Translations under genes and position numbers: made by a program | The notes under the pieces: generated by a model | Database searches by the model: none | Seen by the model: only the letters and a program-made list of their open reading frames with translations | What the model was told of the DNA's origin: nothing | Shown here: piece after piece, positions 46,282 to 58,493 of the stretch | How positions within the stretch are numbered: position 1 is the stretch's first letter | How the letters are laid out: every line of letters starts with the position of its first letter | Assembly: GCA_041398745.1 (NCBI GenBank) | Contig: JAWKUB010000006.1 | Coordinates: forward strand, 124,001 to 188,000 | Direction of reading: 5' to 3' | Length of the DNA stretch: 64,000 nucleotides | DNA from: JACKHO01 sp041398745 | GTDB lineage: Bacteria; Planctomycetota; Planctomycetia; Planctomycetales; Planctomycetaceae

Positions 46282-47085
46282 ATGGCCTTTTCCCCACAAC
46301 TCTTGAGTGAATGCATGACAGGCGAACTGAAGTCAGAGTCTCGACCTAAGGAGCAGCAGGCCACGGGGGAATCGACCTGTGATGTGGGCATTGTGTGCGC
46401 TCTGAAAATTGAAATCTCACCGTTCCTGGACATGGCCGACCACGTTAATAAGGTCAGCGGCGGCGATTTTGTGTTTTATGGTGTCAAGCTTGGTGATCGA
46501 CGCATTGCCATTGTGGAGACTGGAGCGGGCAAAACACCTGCGACTAAAGGGACGCAGGCACTCATCGATGGACACAATCCCCCCTGGATACTCTCGGCGG
46601 GATTGTCTGGTGGTCTGGCTGAAGAGACACGCACGGGGGACATTGTGGTGGCCAGTAGCGTCTCACTCGATGATGAAAATGCAGATCTCAACATAGGTCA
46701 GCGTCAGGAAGAAGATCAGCCCGGCGTGCATAACGGAAAACTGGTGACCGTGAAGAACATTGTCCGGCTGGTGACCGAGAAGCAGGCACTCCATGAACGG
46801 ACGGGAGCGCTGGCCGTTGATATGGAAACGTATCACGTCGCGCGCGTTTGCGTGGAACGGAAAAAGCCGTTCGCAGCGATTCGTGCAATCAGCGATGACC
46901 TTTCCGCAGACCTGCCTCCAGAAATCCTGGGCATTCTCGGCCCGAAAGGAGCCGTGCGGGCAGGAGCAGTGTTCGGTGCGCTATTAAACCGTCCCTCATG
47001 CGTCACCGATTTATGGGCACTACGTGAACGGGCGTTGCAGTCGGGCGAGCGACTCGCCAAGTTTCTGAAGAAAATGCTCGGCTGA
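46282..47085 (+). CDS. Nucleoside phosphorylase/nucleosidase-family protein
   Basis: About 267 residues; the start is uncertain (ATG at 46282 or 46315; the frame opens at 46252, and none has a clear ribosome site). The PNP/UDP phosphorylase-1 fold is seen in DVGIVCALKIE (first strand), ETGAGK, LSAGLSGGL and AVDMETYHVA (substrate ribose/base site), with AIRAISDD near the end. Members cleave purine nucleosides, methylthioadenosine or S-adenosylhomocysteine, or make ribosyl-hopane. The last is worth noting because an isoprenoid gene pair lies at the right edge, but nothing here decides the substrate. Confidence 0.72.
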   Translation: MAFSPQLLSECMTGELKSESRPKEQQATGESTCDVGIVCALKIEISPFLDMADHVNKVSGGDFVFYGVKLGDRRIAIVETGAGKTPATKGTQALIDGHNPPWILSAGLSGGLAEETRTGDIVVASSVSLDDENADLNIGQRQEEDQPGVHNGKLVTVKNIVRLVTEKQALHERTGALAVDMETYHVARVCVERKKPFAAIRAISDDLSADLPPEILGILGPKGAVRAGAVFGALLNRPSCVTDLWALRERALQSGERLAKFLKKMLG

Positions 47086-47244
47086 CCGGTTTCAGAGTAT
47101 GTCTACCAGTTAACCACAAACGACACCAAAAGCACGAAAAGATGGCTCTGGGCAGTTCAGGTCCAATCCAATAGTGGCTTGGTCCAATTGATTACTCAAC
47201 GTGCCGCTGCTGAGTCCGTACGAATCCCCACGTTTGGGGCGGTA

Positions 47245-47715
47245 TCAGGCGACATCGGCCTTTTGTGTTTGCTGATCCTGGATAACCGCGGCCACGTTCT
47301 GACGGATGTGTCCGCAGAGTTTTTTCAGCAGAGCGACTTCGTCGCTGCTCAAACCTGAAATGGCCTGTGCCCGCATGGTGTGACAGATTGCCGTGACCCG
47401 TTTCCAGACGGCCTCGGCTTTTTCTGTGGGGTGAATGCGCTTGCGCCGACGGTCTTCACTGCAGTTCTTACGTTCGAGCAGGCCAGCCTTTTGCATACGG
47501 CTGAGCACGCCGGCGAGGGTGTTGGGTTCAATGGACAGGTGTTCGGCCAGTTCCGACTGTGAGCCACATCCCTGAGAGGAGAGACAGGCCAGCACTTCCC
47601 ATTGGCGCAGCGTAATCCCTTCCTGATTCAGCTGCATTCCCAACGCTTTCCGCATTTCATGGGATGTCATGCAAATCCAGTATCCGACGCTGTTCTCCCA
47701 GTCGTATTCGAGCAT
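47245..47715 (-). CDS. MarR-family transcriptional regulator
   Basis: 156 residues. The winged helix-turn-helix reads LRQWEVLACLSSQG, then SQSELAEHLSIEPNTLAGVL and KAGLLERKNCSEDRRRKRI, the wing with the conserved D-x-R-x3. These dimeric regulators respond to small phenolic ligands or oxidation. It lies between the nucleosidase-like gene and the macroglobulin gene, and neither is an evident target. About 95 bp upstream of the start are available for promoter and operator; no clear palindrome is visible there. Confidence 0.88.
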   Translation of the reverse strand: MLEYDWENSVGYWICMTSHEMRKALGMQLNQEGITLRQWEVLACLSSQGCGSQSELAEHLSIEPNTLAGVLSRMQKAGLLERKNCSEDRRRKRIHPTEKAEAVWKRVTAICHTMRAQAISGLSSDEVALLKKLCGHIRQNVAAVIQDQQTQKADVA

Positions 47716-47811
47716 GAATCAAGGTTCTCCGGCCAACACTTCACTCCCTTTTATTGCATGCTAAGTGGCCTGACGGATGTAAGCAAGCCCTAAATCGACA
47801 GTAGCGCTCAA

Positions 47812-50800
47812 TCAGTTTGCAGGAACATTCAGCTTTTGGTTCTCTCCAATCTTCACTCGCATTTCGTCGGAGTTTGCTCGTAATTCGGGGGCATACATGG
47901 CGGCCCCTTGCGTTGGCAGTGCACTAAATTCTCCAGGCACTTCAGCCCGGAGTCGATAACTGACGCTGTGTTTGCCGCGTGCCAGGGTCCTGAAGAAGAA
48001 GGCGACTTTCTCGTCGCGGAATTCCACGTACGCTCCGTGAGCCTCCGCGATGTAACCGCTGCGGACGTCGACCGGTTCGCAGCCGGCGGCTTTGAAGTCT
48101 TCGAAGACCAGATACTCGTAGTCGTTCTTCGAATCGATTTCGAGTTCCACTTCAATGAGGTCGCCGCTCTCGATCGCTGAGAGGTTCGGAAGTTCGACGC
48201 GGTCGTACTTCAGCACCTGCTGATCAATGGCCTGCCCCCGCTGGCCACGAACCGTGTCGGTGGCATCCTTCCTCTGGACAAGTTTGTAGAACTTCCGCTG
48301 CACGGCAATTTCGAGACCGGCACTGGTCAGGAAGTCTTCGGTGCTGAAGTCGGTTTGATACAGATTGAAGTAAACGGGAGAAGTTTTACTGCCATCCAAC
48401 GAACGTGTGCGGAGTTCGACTTTGTGTCGGCCTGAAGCAAGTTCGTTACCAGACAGAACAAACGTGTTATCGAAGGTGAACAGGACTTCCGGCGTAATTT
48501 CGACCGACTTTTTCAGTTCGCCGTCGAAGTAAACCTCCACCAGCAAATTCGGCTGCGATTCGCCACTCGCCACGAAGTATTCCGCCAGGGCTTCAATGCA
48601 GTACGCGGTGTCGCGCGTGTTGTGCCAGTACGTACCGTGACGACGGTTGTTGATGAGGTATTTGACGAGTCCCGCAACTTTCGGATCCTCAGGATTCACG
48701 CGGGTCAGCAATTTGAGGTAGAACGCATTCGCTTCAATGTTGCTGCCGTACCAGTACCAGTTGCCGCCGGGCAAATCGAGGAAGGCGGTTTGGTTGGCGT
48801 CATCGACAGTCAGAAACTGGTCGATGTTCCGAATGATTTGGTCGCGTTTGTCGGCATCGCCAATTTCATGCATTGCCAGTCCGACGAGTGCCTGCGAGTA
48901 CAGTGACAGCGAGAGCCGGTCGCGGAACAGGTAGGCCTTCATGCTCTCGTTGAGCTTGTCCGATTCGCAGAGAATCATGAACACGAGGGCGTCGGTATCA
49001 TCGACGCGTGTCTTGTAGGGACGGTTCCGTTTTCTCAGCGCTTCGCCTTTCAATGTCGCCCGGAATTCGGCCTCCTTGAGCAGTTCCACCTGCTTTGCCT
49101 GGTACGCTTCAAGCCACGCCAGTCCCTTGGGGAGAACGTCCGGCACGAGGGCCACTTTGTTTTGTTCGGCTAATTGCAATCCGTGGACCACGACGGCGGT
49201 TGTGTGCGGATAGCTGTGTTCGTTATAGCCAGAGAACCATCCCCAGCCACCATCGGAATTCTGCATGGCGGTGAGGTCGTTGACGCCCTTCTTCACCATG
49301 GCCTGCACTTCGGCTTCGTCAAAGACAGGATTGTGTTCCCAGTGCTTCCATTGAGCGGCCCGGGTGGCGGGATCGCCCAACTGCTGAGCGTTGAGGTTGG
49401 TGCGCTTATCCCGAATGGTTTCCAAGTCGAGTTTCATCGACAGCAGCAGCTGCTGTGTGATGACTGTCGGCAGGAAGCGATTTAGTGTCTGCTCTGTGCA
49501 TCCATAGGGATAGCTCGCCAGGTAGGGAAGTGCATCAACCATCGCACCGGCCAGCGAGGGGGAAAAGCGAAGTTCCAGCCGTGACTGTTCCGGACGGCGG
49601 TCATCTGGGACCAGAATAGAAACCTCGGACGAGTTCTCACCCCGTTGAACCACTCCGCTGAACGACTGCGTTTTCAGGTGTCCATGGACCAAGACCGGGA
49701 AGGTCATTTGCATGGCGTCCGACTCTTCATCAGTGAGAGCCGACATGGTGACGACCGCTTCTCCTTCAGCAACTGCCTTGCAGCGCCAGTCGACGCGGAT
49801 TTCCCCATCGGACGGAATGGTGACCACCTGTTCGAGGGCAACGCCGTCCATAAGTTCGAGTGTGCCACCCGCAAGTTCTAATCGGACATGGGCGGTCTTT
49901 CCGGTGGCCAATCGATTCTGCACGATGGCCGAAAGGACGACTTCATCTTTCTCGACAAAGAACCGCGGTGCCTGCAGGCGGACGAGCAAATCTTTCGCCG
50001 TAACGACCTCACTCGATCCTTCGCCAACCTGCGTGCCAGATCCCATCCCCCAGGTTTTGATTTTCCATCCGGTGAGGTTTTCCGGCATGTCGAAGGAGAC
50101 TTTCGCAATCCCTCGGCGGTTCGTTGTCAACGTGCCGTTCCAGTATGCGGTGTCGGCGAATTCCTTGCGCACGGTGGGGGCCACCAACTCGGCGCCGTCT
50201 TTGTCGGCACCACCGAAACCACCCGCGGCCTTCGACATTACCATGGACGCCATGGGGGCTGCATCGGCCGCAGGGCTTTCAAAGGCCATTCCCTCGGACA
50301 GTTCGGTACGTCCTCGCATTTGCAGGGCATTCCGCCCGACGTACTTCGCGTTCTCGGCGTAATCAGAATCTGCGACCATTTGGCCGAAGGCACCGAGTGG
50401 TGACATGGCAAGTTCGCCATCCTTCATGAGAATGCCGAAGTACCGCTGCAGGCTGTGTTCGGTCGACGGATGATGCGAGCGTCGCCACTTCCAGAAGAAG
50501 TCCCGGATGTTGGGGGTCAGTGAACCATTTGAAATGTAATCAATGGAACGGTCGTACACGGCCATCGCCAGCGAGCCAGTAAACGGTTCGCCGTTGAAGT
50601 CCGTCAGCTTGACACGGACGTCGGCTTTTTCACCCGGCTTGTACGATTCCTTGGATGGCAGGATTTCGACGTTGAGCACACGCTTCTCCGGTGGTACGAC
50701 CACTTCCTTCATTGCGCTGTGCAGTTTTCCATTGGAGACGGTGACGGCTTCGATGAAGAAGTTTGGCATGTCGCTACGATCCACCAGGACCTTTACCACC

Positions 50801-53800
50801 GTACTCTTTCCGGCGATTTGCAGAACGTGTGGTGGTGACTTGCACACGCCATTCTCAGGCCGCAGGAACAGCAGCACCGTCGACCCGATGCGATTCGTGT
50901 TGATCAGCAGTTCGATTTCTTCGCCCGGTGCGTATTCTCGCTTGTCCATGACAAGTTCCAGGTCGTTGAACCGGAACTCCGCACCATCGAATCCGTCGCC
51001 ACGTACGACGAACAGGTAGCCCCCTTCGACGGTTCGTCGCGCATCTCCTTCACCTGTGGTCAGTTCATAAGCGAGGCGATACTGGCCTCCCGCAGTTGCC
51101 TTGAGTTGTTGTTCCGCACGGCCTTTATCGTTCGTTGCTAAATTCCATTCCTGTACCACTTCTTCCTGCGGCAGGCCTTCGTTGTCGTATCGGATTTTGT
51201 AGAGCGTCAGTTTTCCGTTGCCGGTAACGCCCGTGCCGTTGGCCGTTAGCGCGGCAATGTGGGCATTGATGGTGTCGCCGACACGATAGTGTCCCTGGTT
51301 GACCCACAAGTTGACCTTGAACGGTTCGCGAGTTGCCAGCACTTTGCCACTGCCAACAATGGTGCGGCGCGAGGCGTCCGTGACTTCGGCGGTGACGGTG
51401 TACTCGTGATCCTGATCGCCGTGCAGAGCTTTCGCGAGCGAGGTGTCGATGTCGAACGAAACTGTTCCGTCTTTCCCAATGTCCAAATCCTGCTCCAGCA
51501 CAAGCTCGGGAGGCTGAGGGTTCCAGTGAATCCAATGCGGACGCGGCTCAAAGCAACCCCAGCGATGAAATCCGGGATACCAGCCGTAGTCGCTGGCGAA
51601 CCACCAGTAGCCTTCGCCGTACAGCCAGTCCCATGGCATGGGAGCGAACCAGCGCGACTCCCGGGAATTCCGTTCGACCTTCAAGTGCACACGGGCATTT
51701 TGTACTGGACCGCCAAAGTAGTAACTCGCCTTCACTTTGACTTGGATTATCTCGCCCAGTTCGGCGGGTTTGTCCGGCATTTCCACCGTGACTTCGAACT
51801 CGGGCTTCTTGTATTCCTCGACGAGGAATGAGCCGTTCCCAAAGATTTGATTTGCGTGGTTGGTCGAAACGTTGTAACGACCGAGTTTGACATCATCCCC
51901 GAGTTCGAGCTCCCCGTTGAATCCGCCGTATTCGTCAGACTTCAGGTTGAATGTTTTGACAGCCGTTCCCTCGGGGTCATTAATGGTGACTGTGAAGTCC
52001 TTTCCGGCCCAAGGGTTGGCACCGTCAGCGGAGTAGTCCGCCTCGCCTGCCCAACACTTAAAGAACAACGTTTGTCCCGGTCGATAAGCGGGACGATCGG
52101 TCGCTATGAAAACCTTTTGCTGTTTGAGTGACTGGCTGCTGTAATCGCGATACCACACGCCGGAGAATCCAAGATACGCCAACTGACCTTTATTTGTGCG
52201 GGCAATGGTCAGCCATTGCAGGTTTCGTTGCTGCTGGTCCTGTTTAGTGAAGACCATTCCGTCCTTGTCGCTGAACTCTGAAAAGTTTTCGATGATCATG
52301 CGAATGTCGCGCTTCGTGTTGGGAACGCGTTCTTGTCGCCAGCCGAAGAATTCGACATTCGCCCCGGCGACGGGTTTGCCAGAGACGGCGTCGGCCACGA
52401 AGTACATGGTCTGACCGTTGAGAGCCTTTTTCGCGATGACCAAATCATCCAGCCACAGAATGATGCGGCTTGTGTTGCCGTTCTGCATTTTCGCTGTCAC
52501 GAGGTAGGCACCAGCCTTCTGAAGCGGCGTGGTCACTGTCACACGACGATCCAAATGTCCTTCCCGTGGTGAGACATCGAGTGACCACTTCGCAACCTGT
52601 TCGCCGAGATACTTCTGCTGATTCTCGTGCACAATGCGGTAGCCCAAATTGTCGATTTGCATTTCCTGCCACTGCAGTTCCTTGGGCCGCGACTTGAGGT
52701 AGTTTTTTACGTCAATCAGCAGTGTTTCGATTTTCAGAGCATGGGCCTCGAACTCCACGTGGCTGCCGTTGCGGAACCGATACTCAACAGTCGCCCCTTT
52801 GCCGGATGGTTGCGTCATGACCGGCTCGAATTGTCCCCAGTTCTTGATAATTTGATCGAGATTCTGCTGCCGGGAAGAGTCACTCTTTCCGAACTGTTGA
52901 ATGCTCTTACGCCACCATTCGGCAGCTTTGTCGTACTGTTGCCGGTTCGTATAGATTTGGGCCAACTGCGCGTGGGCACCATCATTAAACCCTGGTTTTC
53001 CCTCGGAGTTTGCAATTCGTTGCAGGATTTTGATGTAGTTGAACTCGTCAGGGAGTTTGAATCGCTTCACGCCGGTTGCGAGTCGTGCAATGGTTTCGTC
53101 ATCACCGAGGGAGCGAATGGTGATGAGACTCGCGGGATTATCGGTCGCCTGTCCATCCTCCTTTTCATCACTCGGGAGAACAATGCCCGAGGCTCCCAGC
53201 GTGTGGACGCCGAATTGCTGAAACAGGAAGTTGGCGAGTTCTGAATCTTCAGTAAGGCGGCGTGCAGGAACTGCGGCGACGATTTGCTCCATGGCGTAGC
53301 GCCAACGCTCACCGTCCGACTTCGCCGAATCCAATGATTCTGGAATGCCGTACAGCACAGGATTCCCTTCCTCGTCAACCGGCGCCCCCAGCGACGACTG
53401 GTGCCGCCACCCGTAGCCATAGCCTTCTTCGTAGTCCGGCAGGGTGGTGAGATCGGTGAGGGTTTGCAGTCGCCAGGCATTTCCGCCGTAGCGATTCGCG
53501 ATGAGAATGTTCTTGTAGATCGACCAGAAGTTGGCTAGGTCTTGTCCCGTGAATTGTCCCTGGTTCAGCTCATTCGCTTTGACCATCCATTGCAGAGCCT
53601 GGACTCGGTCTCGTTCGACCGACTGCACAAATTCGCCCCCGCCGCGTTGTTGGCCCCGCTGGAACTCACCCGCGACACGAAACCCGTTGTGGTTCGCCAT
53701 ATTCAGTAAATACGCCGCGCGGTAGTAGACGTGTGGATCGGTGGGATGCGTTTCAATAGCCGTGGCAAGCAATTCATCCTGTTCATGATCGCGCTGCAAT

Positions 53801-54045
53801 TGGCGCAAGCAACTCCAGGCTGCGGCCAAGTCATCTTCGAGGTCTTTTCCCTCGTTACGTTCATCGAGCACCAGTTTGCGATACAAGTCGTAGGCATCGC
53901 GGTAATTGCCAGCAGAATTTTCCTTTTGCGCTGCCTGCCTCACAGATGACAAGGGCGTGTCTGTGTCGGCAGCCCAGAGGTACCACATGGTCGAACAGGT
54001 TGTAATTAGTAAGGCGAATGCGGCAAAACGAATTGTGCGAGACAT
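47812..54045 (-). CDS. Bacterial alpha-2-macroglobulin family protein
   Basis: 2077 residues from the ATG at 54045, where a membrane-anchor or signal segment starts (IRFAAFALLITTCSTMWYLWA); the frame is open 39 codons upstream without similarity. A helical, TPR-like N-terminal part (about 35-440) is followed by MG domains including MG2 (FIATDRPAYRPGQTLFFK), an aromatic-rich insertion around 815-870, the A2M block (FDMPENLTGWKIKTWGMG), and the thioester motif GCTEQ with Cys at about 1516, then the thioester-domain helices and a C-terminal receptor-like domain. It is thought to trap proteases in the periplasm. The usual pbpC partner is absent. Confidence 0.9.
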   Translation of the reverse strand: MSRTIRFAAFALLITTCSTMWYLWAADTDTPLSSVRQAAQKENSAGNYRDAYDLYRKLVLDERNEGKDLEDDLAAAWSCLRQLQRDHEQDELLATAIETHPTDPHVYYRAAYLLNMANHNGFRVAGEFQRGQQRGGGEFVQSVERDRVQALQWMVKANELNQGQFTGQDLANFWSIYKNILIANRYGGNAWRLQTLTDLTTLPDYEEGYGYGWRHQSSLGAPVDEEGNPVLYGIPESLDSAKSDGERWRYAMEQIVAAVPARRLTEDSELANFLFQQFGVHTLGASGIVLPSDEKEDGQATDNPASLITIRSLGDDETIARLATGVKRFKLPDEFNYIKILQRIANSEGKPGFNDGAHAQLAQIYTNRQQYDKAAEWWRKSIQQFGKSDSSRQQNLDQIIKNWGQFEPVMTQPSGKGATVEYRFRNGSHVEFEAHALKIETLLIDVKNYLKSRPKELQWQEMQIDNLGYRIVHENQQKYLGEQVAKWSLDVSPREGHLDRRVTVTTPLQKAGAYLVTAKMQNGNTSRIILWLDDLVIAKKALNGQTMYFVADAVSGKPVAGANVEFFGWRQERVPNTKRDIRMIIENFSEFSDKDGMVFTKQDQQQRNLQWLTIARTNKGQLAYLGFSGVWYRDYSSQSLKQQKVFIATDRPAYRPGQTLFFKCWAGEADYSADGANPWAGKDFTVTINDPEGTAVKTFNLKSDEYGGFNGELELGDDVKLGRYNVSTNHANQIFGNGSFLVEEYKKPEFEVTVEMPDKPAELGEIIQVKVKASYYFGGPVQNARVHLKVERNSRESRWFAPMPWDWLYGEGYWWFASDYGWYPGFHRWGCFEPRPHWIHWNPQPPELVLEQDLDIGKDGTVSFDIDTSLAKALHGDQDHEYTVTAEVTDASRRTIVGSGKVLATREPFKVNLWVNQGHYRVGDTINAHIAALTANGTGVTGNGKLTLYKIRYDNEGLPQEEVVQEWNLATNDKGRAEQQLKATAGGQYRLAYELTTGEGDARRTVEGGYLFVVRGDGFDGAEFRFNDLELVMDKREYAPGEEIELLINTNRIGSTVLLFLRPENGVCKSPPHVLQIAGKSTVVKVLVDRSDMPNFFIEAVTVSNGKLHSAMKEVVVPPEKRVLNVEILPSKESYKPGEKADVRVKLTDFNGEPFTGSLAMAVYDRSIDYISNGSLTPNIRDFFWKWRRSHHPSTEHSLQRYFGILMKDGELAMSPLGAFGQMVADSDYAENAKYVGRNALQMRGRTELSEGMAFESPAADAAPMASMVMSKAAGGFGGADKDGAELVAPTVRKEFADTAYWNGTLTTNRRGIAKVSFDMPENLTGWKIKTWGMGSGTQVGEGSSEVVTAKDLLVRLQAPRFFVEKDEVVLSAIVQNRLATGKTAHVRLELAGGTLELMDGVALEQVVTIPSDGEIRVDWRCKAVAEGEAVVTMSALTDEESDAMQMTFPVLVHGHLKTQSFSGVVQRGENSSEVSILVPDDRRPEQSRLELRFSPSLAGAMVDALPYLASYPYGCTEQTLNRFLPTVITQQLLLSMKLDLETIRDKRTNLNAQQLGDPATRAAQWKHWEHNPVFDEAEVQAMVKKGVNDLTAMQNSDGGWGWFSGYNEHSYPHTTAVVVHGLQLAEQNKVALVPDVLPKGLAWLEAYQAKQVELLKEAEFRATLKGEALRKRNRPYKTRVDDTDALVFMILCESDKLNESMKAYLFRDRLSLSLYSQALVGLAMHEIGDADKRDQIIRNIDQFLTVDDANQTAFLDLPGGNWYWYGSNIEANAFYLKLLTRVNPEDPKVAGLVKYLINNRRHGTYWHNTRDTAYCIEALAEYFVASGESQPNLLVEVYFDGELKKSVEITPEVLFTFDNTFVLSGNELASGRHKVELRTRSLDGSKTSPVYFNLYQTDFSTEDFLTSAGLEIAVQRKFYKLVQRKDATDTVRGQRGQAIDQQVLKYDRVELPNLSAIESGDLIEVELEIDSKNDYEYLVFEDFKAAGCEPVDVRSGYIAEAHGAYVEFRDEKVAFFFRTLARGKHSVSYRLRAEVPGEFSALPTQGAAMYAPELRANSDEMRVKIGENQKLNVPAN

Positions 54046-54308
54046 GAATCGAATGCAGGCTGAATGCTTCAGAATGAAAGGGAGATGAACTGCTGACGTT
54101 GAGATGCCGCCAAACCGTGAGTTAGTTCCCACAACTCTGGAGGAATCTTGAAAACGCTGCAAAGTCGTGAAGTTGCAACGCCCAGAGGAATTCGGGGACG
54201 TAGCCCCATTGGAGTGTCCGTTCTCGCCGCAATACGTGCAATACGATTCTGTTTGCTCTATAACCGAATCAACGCCCGTTCTATTTCATCAATGATTGTG
54301 TGTGCACA
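54046..54308. other. Divergent intergenic region, no gene seen
   Basis: About 260 bp between the macroglobulin start and the LRR lipoprotein start. No repeat or RNA is recognised and no strong promoter consensus is visible. Confidence 0.35.
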
Positions 54309-55355
54309 ATGATCACTCACCTGCTTCATTTCGCCCGGCCTGCGACTCCGCAATCGTTGTGCTTGCTGTTGGCGCTTTGCCTATCAATGTGCGGATGCGA
54401 TGACGGTTCGCCGACCGCCGATTCCACCGAACAGGAACCGGGACGATCGATGGCCGAGCGTTCCGAAGATTGGACTGAAGAGGCGAGTGAGGACAAATCG
54501 GACGCACCACCGGCCCCACAGTTCATTACCGCTTCGCAAATGCGTGAGCGGCTGGGAATTGGTGACGGAGGTCACTTTGAACGCGTGGGACGTAACTTTA
54601 CCGCTGCCGAGTTAACGAATACTGGCGTCAAAGACCTGTCGCCGTTGCAGGGCCAGCCTATTACCGGGCTGGTCATTGCTCGAAATCCCGTTGCGTCGCT
54701 CGACGCTCTGGCCGGTATGCCGCTGGAAGTGCTCGATTTCTCGGAAACACCCGTCGAGAGTGTGGAGCCGCTGGCGAAATGTGCATCGCTGTCTCAGTTA
54801 TACCTGGAAAAGACCAAGGTTTCCGACATTGCTCCGCTGGCGGGATTGCCACTGACCCGGTTGTATCTCACAGATTGTCCCGTTGCGGATTTGAAGCCGT
54901 TAGCCGGGATGAATCTCCAGGAATTGAATTTGTGTCGTTCAAATATCGAGAACCTCGAAGACTTGCGGGACGTGGAATTGGGGATTTTGTGGATTCGTGG
55001 CACAGTAGTGAGCGATTTGTCGCCGCTGGAAGGTAAGCAACTCGTCAGTCTGGACATTGAAGACTCACGTGTCACCGACCTGGGACCGCTGGCCTCGATT
55101 CCCACGCTGCAGCGTCTGGATATTGCGGGAACGGAAGTCACGGACCTTACGCCGTTAAAAGGTCTCGCCTTAACACGACTGATTTTCTCGCCGGAAAAAA
55201 TCACGAAGGGAATTGAGGTTGTGCGAGAAATGCCGTCCCTGCGGGAAATCGACACACAATTTGAAGGCCAACAGCCGCAAGCCATGTCGGCTTCCGAATT
55301 CTGGGAACGGTACGACGCCGGGACATTCAAGTCTGAGATTGACGACGCGTCTTGA
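54309..55355 (+). CDS. LRR lipoprotein (internalin-like repeats)
   Basis: 348 residues from the ATG at 54309 (a GTG 9 nt upstream is also possible). The N-terminus is a lipoprotein signal with Cys in LCLSMCGC. After an acidic linker, residues about 95-300 form eight or nine leucine-rich units of about 22 residues, of the type LxxLxLxxTxVxDLxPLAGL, the SDS22/internalin-like pattern. These are binding scaffolds; the partner is unknown. It is divergent from the alpha-2-macroglobulin gene and 130 bp upstream of sdhC. Confidence 0.78.
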   Translation: MITHLLHFARPATPQSLCLLLALCLSMCGCDDGSPTADSTEQEPGRSMAERSEDWTEEASEDKSDAPPAPQFITASQMRERLGIGDGGHFERVGRNFTAAELTNTGVKDLSPLQGQPITGLVIARNPVASLDALAGMPLEVLDFSETPVESVEPLAKCASLSQLYLEKTKVSDIAPLAGLPLTRLYLTDCPVADLKPLAGMNLQELNLCRSNIENLEDLRDVELGILWIRGTVVSDLSPLEGKQLVSLDIEDSRVTDLGPLASIPTLQRLDIAGTEVTDLTPLKGLALTRLIFSPEKITKGIEVVREMPSLREIDTQFEGQQPQAMSASEFWERYDAGTFKSEIDDAS

Positions 55356-55487
55356 TTGCAGACAGGTTACGTCGTCCCTATCATCGCCCGGACTATGCAG
55401 TTCTGCCATCTCCCAACAGGTGGTTGATGGGGACTGCGGTTGTGTTTCCCCAGGATATCCCGGTCACCTACTTGAAGGAGTTGACCC

Positions 55488-56474
55488 TTGAGTTGGCTCA
55501 CCGCCGCACTGAAGTCTTCGGTTGGACGCAAATTCCTGATGGGACTGACAGGGCTCTTTCTATGCCTGTTTCTCGTCGTCCACCTCGCGGGAAACCTGAT
55601 GCTGTATGTCGGGCCGGAGACGTATGACGAATACGCTCACAAACTCCACAGCAACGCAGAATTGCTCGTCATTGCGGAAGTCGCGCTGTTCGCAGCCTTT
55701 GTGGTGCATATTGCACTGGCAATTAGCCTCACGCAAACGAATAACGCCGCCCGCGAGCAGGAATACGCCGTCAAGCAGACGAAAGTACCCGGTCGGACAC
55801 TGAATTTACTGGGAATGACGCCCGACAACACCATGGTCATTACCGGGCTCGTCGTGTTCCTGTTCCTGATTGTGCATCTCAGCGATTTCAAATTCGAATG
55901 GGCCTGGGGCGATCAGCTCGACGGCCTCGAACCGTACGCTAAAGCCAAGTTCATCCTCGCCGATGCCGGTCGAGTCCTCATTTACGTCGTTGGCACCATT
56001 GTTTTGGGCGTCCACGTTGCCCACGGATTGGCCAGTGCGTTTCAGTCGATTGGCTTTAATCATCCCAAGTACACACCAACCATTAAGAGTGCTTCACGCG
56101 TTTTCGGTTTGGTGGTCGCTCTTGGGTTCGGCAGCATTCCGCTTGTTTTTCCGAATTTGGTTCAGATCGAAGACGCGGAAGTCCATCAGTTGGAAAAGGA
56201 ATCTGGCGAGGTTCATCTCAGCGACGATAAGCCGACGAAGGTGACTTCGGAAGACAATAACGAGCGTGGCTCGTCCGCTGACGATCGCCAGGACAAAGAA
56301 CACAAGGCAGCCGCCACTGAGGCAAAGCATCCTGTAGCCGAGGCATCAGCAGCAACTCCACCTGCGGAAGCTGAAAAAGCTCCTGCGGAGGGTGAGGAAG
56401 CTCCTGCCGAGGAGAACGCGGTCCCCGCTGGGGAGACTGCGACTGGCGGAACGGCGGAAGAGTCAAAAGAGTAA
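55488..56474 (+). CDS. sdhC: Succinate dehydrogenase cytochrome b558 subunit with acidic C-terminal tail
   Basis: 328 residues from a TTG at 55488 with AAGGAG 7 nt upstream. Five membrane helices in residues 15-225, with the haem-ligand histidines in LVVHLAGN, VVHIALA, VHLSDF and VHVAHGLASA, match the Bacillus-type cytochrome b558 (two haems, menaquinone). Residues about 235-328 form a tail rich in Ala, Glu and Pro (for example EEAPAEENAVPAGE) not found in the usual 200-230-residue proteins. First gene of sdhCAB; sdhA follows 45 bp later. Confidence 0.92.
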   Translation: MSWLTAALKSSVGRKFLMGLTGLFLCLFLVVHLAGNLMLYVGPETYDEYAHKLHSNAELLVIAEVALFAAFVVHIALAISLTQTNNAAREQEYAVKQTKVPGRTLNLLGMTPDNTMVITGLVVFLFLIVHLSDFKFEWAWGDQLDGLEPYAKAKFILADAGRVLIYVVGTIVLGVHVAHGLASAFQSIGFNHPKYTPTIKSASRVFGLVVALGFGSIPLVFPNLVQIEDAEVHQLEKESGEVHLSDDKPTKVTSEDNNERGSSADDRQDKEHKAAATEAKHPVAEASAATPPAEAEKAPAEGEEAPAEENAVPAGETATGGTAEESKE

Positions 56475-56519
56475 GTTGACGTTTATCACGAATCCTAACG
56501 AATCCAAAGGGAGTTGATT

Positions 56520-58439
<1,920 letters not shown>

Positions 58440-58493
58440 TCAATCATCGAAGGCGTTTCTCGTTCGAGTCCGCACCTGCAAAGTCAATCAACT

